DNA of 64,000 bases from Lepidurus packardi (Eukaryota > Arthropoda > Branchiopoda > Notostraca > Triopsidae): NCBI GenBank assembly GCA_023053545.1, contig JAKZAN010000007.1:9858001-9922000 (forward strand). Direction: 5' to 3'. Positions 60,125-64,000 of the stretch are shown in pieces (the stretch's first letter is position 1; the number at the start of each line of letters is the position of its first letter). Made by a program: the position numbers and the translations under genes. The notes under the pieces were generated by a model. It searched no databases and had not been told where the DNA came from. It saw nothing but the letters and a program-made list of their open reading frames with translations.

Positions 60125-60440
60125 AAACGTTAAGGACCATTTTATTCGTTAACGGATAGGACTTTCGCCCCTATTGCGGCTTGATGTTAGTAAGGTCTAT
60201 TTTCTCGTTCTAAACTTAGGCAAAATAGCTCGTATCGCGGTTGGTCTATTTTCTCTAGCCAATTGGTTTTTGCTGGGAATTTAACTCTAAGGTCGACTTT
60301 CTACAGCTAGCTGTAATAAAATCGTCCCTATTGACTTTTCAGTGTTGCTAAGGTCTTTTTTCCTGTATTTAAGCATAGGAAAATCGCCCTTATCGTCTTT
60401 GGATGTTACTAAGGTCCATTTTCTCCAGCTATAACAGAGA
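60125..60440. repeat. degenerate tandem repeat of about 50-60 bp
   Basis: AAGGTCTATTTTCTCG-like segments recur at about 60194, 60243, 60290, 60351 and 60413, each followed by a C/A-rich segment with AAAATCG or AAAATAG. Strongly decayed. Confidence 0.5.
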
Positions 60441-61700
60441 ATTCACTCTCTATTGAAGTATCATTTTGCCATGCCTAAGTATGCGAACTACGAATTACGG
60501 ACCAGAAAACGTGAGTCAGCATGTCACTAACTCATACGAAAATCGTTAAGAAATATATTAAGCATTCTTTCTAGGATTTTGATTTGAAGAAGACGATGAT
60601 TACAACAGAAGATATGGTTTTGTAGAATGCCAAAAGGCGGTTTCATCTCAAAGTAATTTCATGAGGCCAAAGCCAAAGCCCATTTGAAAAGCATGTTTTG
60701 GGTAAGCTATGGTTATTTCACTAATTGCTTATGCATGAGGGGGGGAGGGAGGGGGGACGCTTCGGGTTTGTGGGCTTCACGCGTCCCGAAATCTCTTGCT
60801 CCATGCAAAGTAGGGGAAGACCTATAAGCCAAAAGATGAAAGAGATGCTGTCGGCTCGCTCTCTCATTTTCTTTTCTCTGTTGTGGAAGAAGAGAGAGAA
60901 TAAGAAGCGGCGGCACGCGAGCTCTCAGGTGTGATAAAACTACCTGAATCTTGTGTTTTGGTCTTGTGTTTGGCCGGCGTCATGAAATAGTGGACAACTG
61001 CTGCATTTTGATCTTTGGAGGGGGCCTTCAACATGTTTGGCTCCTTTATACGAATGTGTGTGGGTTAACACCTCAAAAACACGCACCGTTTGGGTCCAAC
61101 ACCTCTCCTCATTGTATAAAATCTACACAGAAGGTCCGAAAACTTGTCCATCTGGGCGCTTTTACCACCTGAAATTTTTAAACATTTAAATATTTAAGGT
61201 GTTAGAGAATCTTGAAGAGAATCTTGTTAGAGAATCTTCGCAATCAAATCTTGTTCCGAAACTGGAGCTAAAGTAACTTCCCAATTTCCAAAATAACTTA
61301 CAACATCATGGAGATTTTTTTTTTGAATTGTATTACGTTGGAATTTCTGTAGAAATGGTACAGTAGTTAATTGGATTTTAGTTTGTAGTTTTGCTGGTAA
61401 TTTATTTGAAGTAATAGTTTCTTTTACGGACAATTTCAATGAATTTTCATTCAAGGATGGAATTGAACTTTCATTCAAGTGGGAATTGACTTGGGAATTC
61501 CATTTCGGATGGTAAATTTGAATTGAGTAAATTTGTTACAAATCAATTTGAGTTTACAAGTTGCACAGTTCTGTAGAGCGATTCAAGAAGAGGATTCAAG
61601 AAGAAGATTCAAGAAGAATGAGAAAGCTGGACACCGGGAATGTTTTTAAGAATTGAAAGCAGCACTTGGAAAGTGACACATTTTAGGGGAAATTTTTACA
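60441..61700. other. non-coding, no supported gene
   Basis: Includes a GGGGGGAGGGAGGGGGG tract (60740-60756), AAT-rich sequence (61180-61500) and repeated AGATTCAAGAAGA (61580-61620). No gene. Confidence 0.55.
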
Positions 61701-61706
61701 GGGCAG

Positions 61707-61714
61707 TATAAAAG
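61707..61714 (+). promoter_or_regulatory. TATA box TATAAAAG
   Basis: A perfect TATA box 92 bp before the ATG at 61799. This would put a start site near 61737 and give a 5' leader of about 60 bases. Confidence 0.35.
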
Positions 61715-61798
61715 TACACCCATAAATTAATTAAACGCAACTTTTATTTCTTACGGTGTACGAGGAGAGTTTCAGCGCACAGCATGTGAGCTGTCACA

Positions 61799-62053
61799 AT
61801 GGTACCCAGACCCGTTTTTTATCGCCTTTTTTCTTTCTTTCTGTTTTTATTCCCTGGACTTTTACAACTCGGGGTGTGCAAGTTCGCCCCAAAAGATGAC
61901 TTATCTGCACAGCGGTTCACACTTGTAGCCCTTCACTCCAAAACCACCTGCGACCATCTTTTATTAGTCCAAAATGCCTCCCTTTTCTTTGTCCCTCCGC
62001 AAGCCAAGCCGAACCATCTGTATATTTCTTTAATTTTTTTTTCATCAACCTGA
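61799..62053 (+). CDS. possible small secreted protein or first exon with signal peptide
   Basis: ATG in a good context (TGTCACAATGG) with a TATA box 92 bp upstream opens an 84-codon frame. The N-terminus MVPRPVFYRLFSFFLFLFPG continues as LLQLGVC: a basic start and a long Leu/Phe core, as in a signal peptide. The rest (KFAPKDDLSAQRFTLVALHS and onward) is unremarkable and ends in a T-rich run, so the true product may instead leave this frame through a splice donor. No family is recognised. The combination of TATA box, short leader and signal peptide is suggestive only. Confidence 0.22.
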   Translation: MVPRPVFYRLFSFFLFLFPGLLQLGVCKFAPKDDLSAQRFTLVALHSKTTCDHLLLVQNASLFFVPPQAKPNHLYISLIFFSST

Positions 62054-62505
62054 TCAAGTTCCCTACACCAACCCTACTCCAAAATTAACGCCTTTTTCTA
62101 TAAACATGTCTGTAATTTTATCCGAAATTAGCAACCCAGATATGAGCCGAAAAACTCACTAGAACTGTTTCGTAATTCTCCAACGCCTTAGGCAAGATAG
62201 GTGGCGTCCTTCGCGTCATCTTACGGCGCTTTATAGAACTAGATGCAACATTTACCCAGTCGTGGAAATCCAGTGAACAGAAATGCCAGTCATCATTTCT
62301 TTACTTTGTTTTTAGATTTATGATACATTGGTGAACTTCTTTACATTAGTGTTATAGACATTTTGAAATGCAAGAGATTATAAAAAATTTGGAATCTCTG
62401 GATTAAAAGAAAATTGGTTAGACTTTTAAAGCCAATTTAGCAATGTGTTTGTATTAGAACGCACTGGAAACCTTGAATTAATTTCACCGGAACCTTACAA
62501 AAACT
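62054..62505. other. non-coding; probable 3' UTR of the minus-strand gene
   Basis: Downstream of the minus-strand stop at 62506. The nearest canonical poly(A) hexamer on that strand is AATAAA at 61965-61960; a CATAAA variant occurs nearer, at about 62314. A TAGGTGGCG CTCF-like partial core lies at about 62198. Confidence 0.45.
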
Positions 62506-64000
62506 TTACAACAAAATATTACTGACATCTAAAAATTCTTCAATGTCTTCCAAATTGGCTTCCATTGAGAGATCAAAGGCCAAACTCCAACTAGCCTGCT
62601 CTGAACCAGAATGCTCTGCATCTTCATTCCTATTAGGCCACTTTAAAGGCGTACTACTGTTTCCAGGAGTGCAGGAAGGCGAAGAATTGACAACGGGAGA
62701 CAAAGGGACCGTTTTACTAACTCGAGCTCTTTGTAACCGTTTGATAATATCATCCAAGCTGGGTTCGTCTTTACTTCCCTGTTCTGCCACGGTTTGTAAA
62801 CTGCCTCGTTTCTCCAGAAAGGAAGAAGAGGGCGTGGCGGACGGCTCGCTGCAAGTTAACGAGTTTTTCCGGGAACTCGTAAACCAACGACTGGAATTCC
62901 GACTACTGGGTGTGGTACTGGGAGTTCTTAACACACTGCTGGACGTCCGACGTTTGGGCGTCGATAAGGCGCTGTCAATCAACTGCAGTAAATCCCCGCG
63001 CGCCGAATGGCTCGCACGAATACATTCCATTGCCGGAGGCGAGAAACTGCCTTGACTGTCGTCCTCTGAACCCGTAACTGTTATAAACAAGAAGAAAATT
63101 CGATCAAATCTTGAAAAAATTCAATAAAATCAGGAAATATCTTTTGAACTCAAAACAAAATTCCCAAACTATTCAAAAAATTAAAAACTCGAAAAATACT
63201 AAAAAAAACATTAAAAAATATTGTAAAAAAAAACTAAAACAATATTTAAAAAATTAAAAATATTAAAAAAATTTTAAATATTAAAAAAAAACTAAAACAA
63301 TATTTAAAAAATATTAAATATTAAAAAATAAAACTAAAACAATATTTAAAAAAATTAAAATAAATTAGGAATTTTTTCAGATTAATTTTTAGGAATTTTT
63401 TCAGATTAAAAAAATTCCCCAAAACATTTTGAAAAGTCAAACTTAAAAATTCAATATTTCAGAAATTACCAAACGGTGAATTGGCTAGTTTGCCAGAGTT
63501 CTTCGCAACAATAGACGACGCAATCTAAACAAAAAAGAGATTTACGAATGAAATGAGTTAAAATTAACTGGAATTTTAAGGGATTTTACATCTTCGGCCG
63601 CTTGGTTCAGTTTGTCGTCTCGTTTTTGGCCGATTTTGGAAGTCACGGGCGACTCTTTGGTGTCTGGCTTCGATTCAAAGGATTTGGAACTTACAGCTCC
63701 GTTCTTTGAACTTCCAGTCGAGCGTTTGGGTATAACGCCTGGATTGGTGTTAATCTTGGATGGAATATCTGCGTATTTACGACGCGTAGGTAAAAGGGAA
63801 ACCTTCTCGTTTTGTGAAGCTAATCGGTTTTGTTCGGCTTTCTTGATCTGCCACTGTTTCTGCTTATCCGGAAGGTAGTGTCGGGCAGACATTGAGGATT
63901 TGGTTTGAAGCTGAGGAGAGGCAGATGAGGAAGTAGAAGTACTAGCCTGTGGGCTTGATCTAGGACTCGAGATTGGACGAATTTGAAGCTTAGGAGCACG
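62506..64000 (-). CDS. 3' end of a spliced gene: Ser/Thr/Pro-rich protein C-terminus, three exons
   Basis: Exons run from >64000 to 63590, from 63524 to 63470 and from 63077 to 62506 (TAA stop). The junctions are GAT|GTAAAA to TTTAG|ATT, and TTTG|GTAATT to ATAACAG|TT. Phases 0 and 1 join exactly into one frame of 345 residues. Introns are 65 and 392 bp; the second is A-rich. The first exon is open to the window edge, so the N-terminus is missing. The protein is hydrophilic, with a Ser-rich start, a basic segment (YLPDKQKQWQIKKAEQNRLA) and many Ser/Thr-Pro sites including STPKRR, a full CDK-type consensus. A short amphipathic stretch (SLDDIIKRLQRARVS) and an acidic end (ANLEDIEEFLDVSNILL) follow. 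It may be a phosphorylated cytoskeletal or cell-cycle protein, but no family is recognised. Confidence 0.8.
63078..63469 (-). other. A-rich intron of the right-edge gene
   Basis: Bounded by GTAATT and ATAACAG on the minus strand. On the plus strand it is filled with AAACTAAAACAATATTTAAA units repeated about three times (63225-63360). Confidence 0.7.

Noticed and set aside
1-64000. Search for transposon or virus-like coding sequence and for structural RNA genes
   Set aside because: No reverse transcriptase, transposase, integrase, capsid or envelope signature was seen in any long frame, and no convincing tRNA or rRNA sequence was noticed by eye; short or decayed elements could have been missed.

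Overview
The window looks like a gene-poor, repeat-rich stretch of an arthropod nuclear genome. The one gene I identify with confidence is an intronless FoxB-type forkhead transcription factor (17278-18894, +). Its wing ([25 protein letters not shown]) and its eh1-like motif (FTIASL inside [15 protein letters not shown]) resemble insect and other arthropod FoxB (fly fd96Ca/fd96Cb) more than vertebrate or lophotrochozoan FoxB. This is judged from memory of the family, not from a search. The very long non-coding spans suggest a large arthropod genome rather than a compact insect one.

Layout. The left edge carries what may be the last exon of a plus-strand gene (49-126). From about 130 to 15.2 kb I see no convincing gene. 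That span holds an AT-rich 20-21 bp minisatellite (7.2-7.5 kb), a compound GATCTAG-rich minisatellite (9.4-10.2 kb), an E-box/forkhead-site cluster (12.1-12.8 kb) and a TCACTAGTGA palindrome array (13.7-13.9 kb). A probable coding exon of an unrecognised membrane protein lies on the minus strand (15251-15796). FoxB follows, with a compact promoter-proximal block of nested inverted repeats (16867-16959) and an AATAAA signal at 19233.

From 19.3 to 61 kb the sequence is dominated by tandem repeats with distinct unit lengths: about 95, 184, 260-290, 168, 50, 338, 162, 287, 461, 117, 28, 650-700, 237 and 21 bp. Between them are mostly unremarkable AT-rich stretches. Small coding-like pieces occur at 46.9, 50.8 and 61.8 kb. 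The right edge (62506-64000, minus) is the 3' end of a spliced gene with three exons whose phases join exactly; it encodes the Ser/Thr/Pro-rich C-terminus of a protein I do not recognise.

I saw no transposase, reverse transcriptase, capsid or envelope coding sequence, no rRNA or tRNA gene and no CRISPR array. The points most worth a second look are: a dispersed hairpin-forming motif (GCGTAGGCTTGAAAGCCTG-like) found seven times between 49.8 and 58.6 kb; a 168-bp satellite with a GC box in every unit; the palindromic FoxB-proximal block; a cluster of homeodomain/POU/GATA/Sox-like sites at 34.5 kb; and one full match to the CTCF core at 51886. None amounts to a clearly new biological system. All repeat and motif calls were made by eye.
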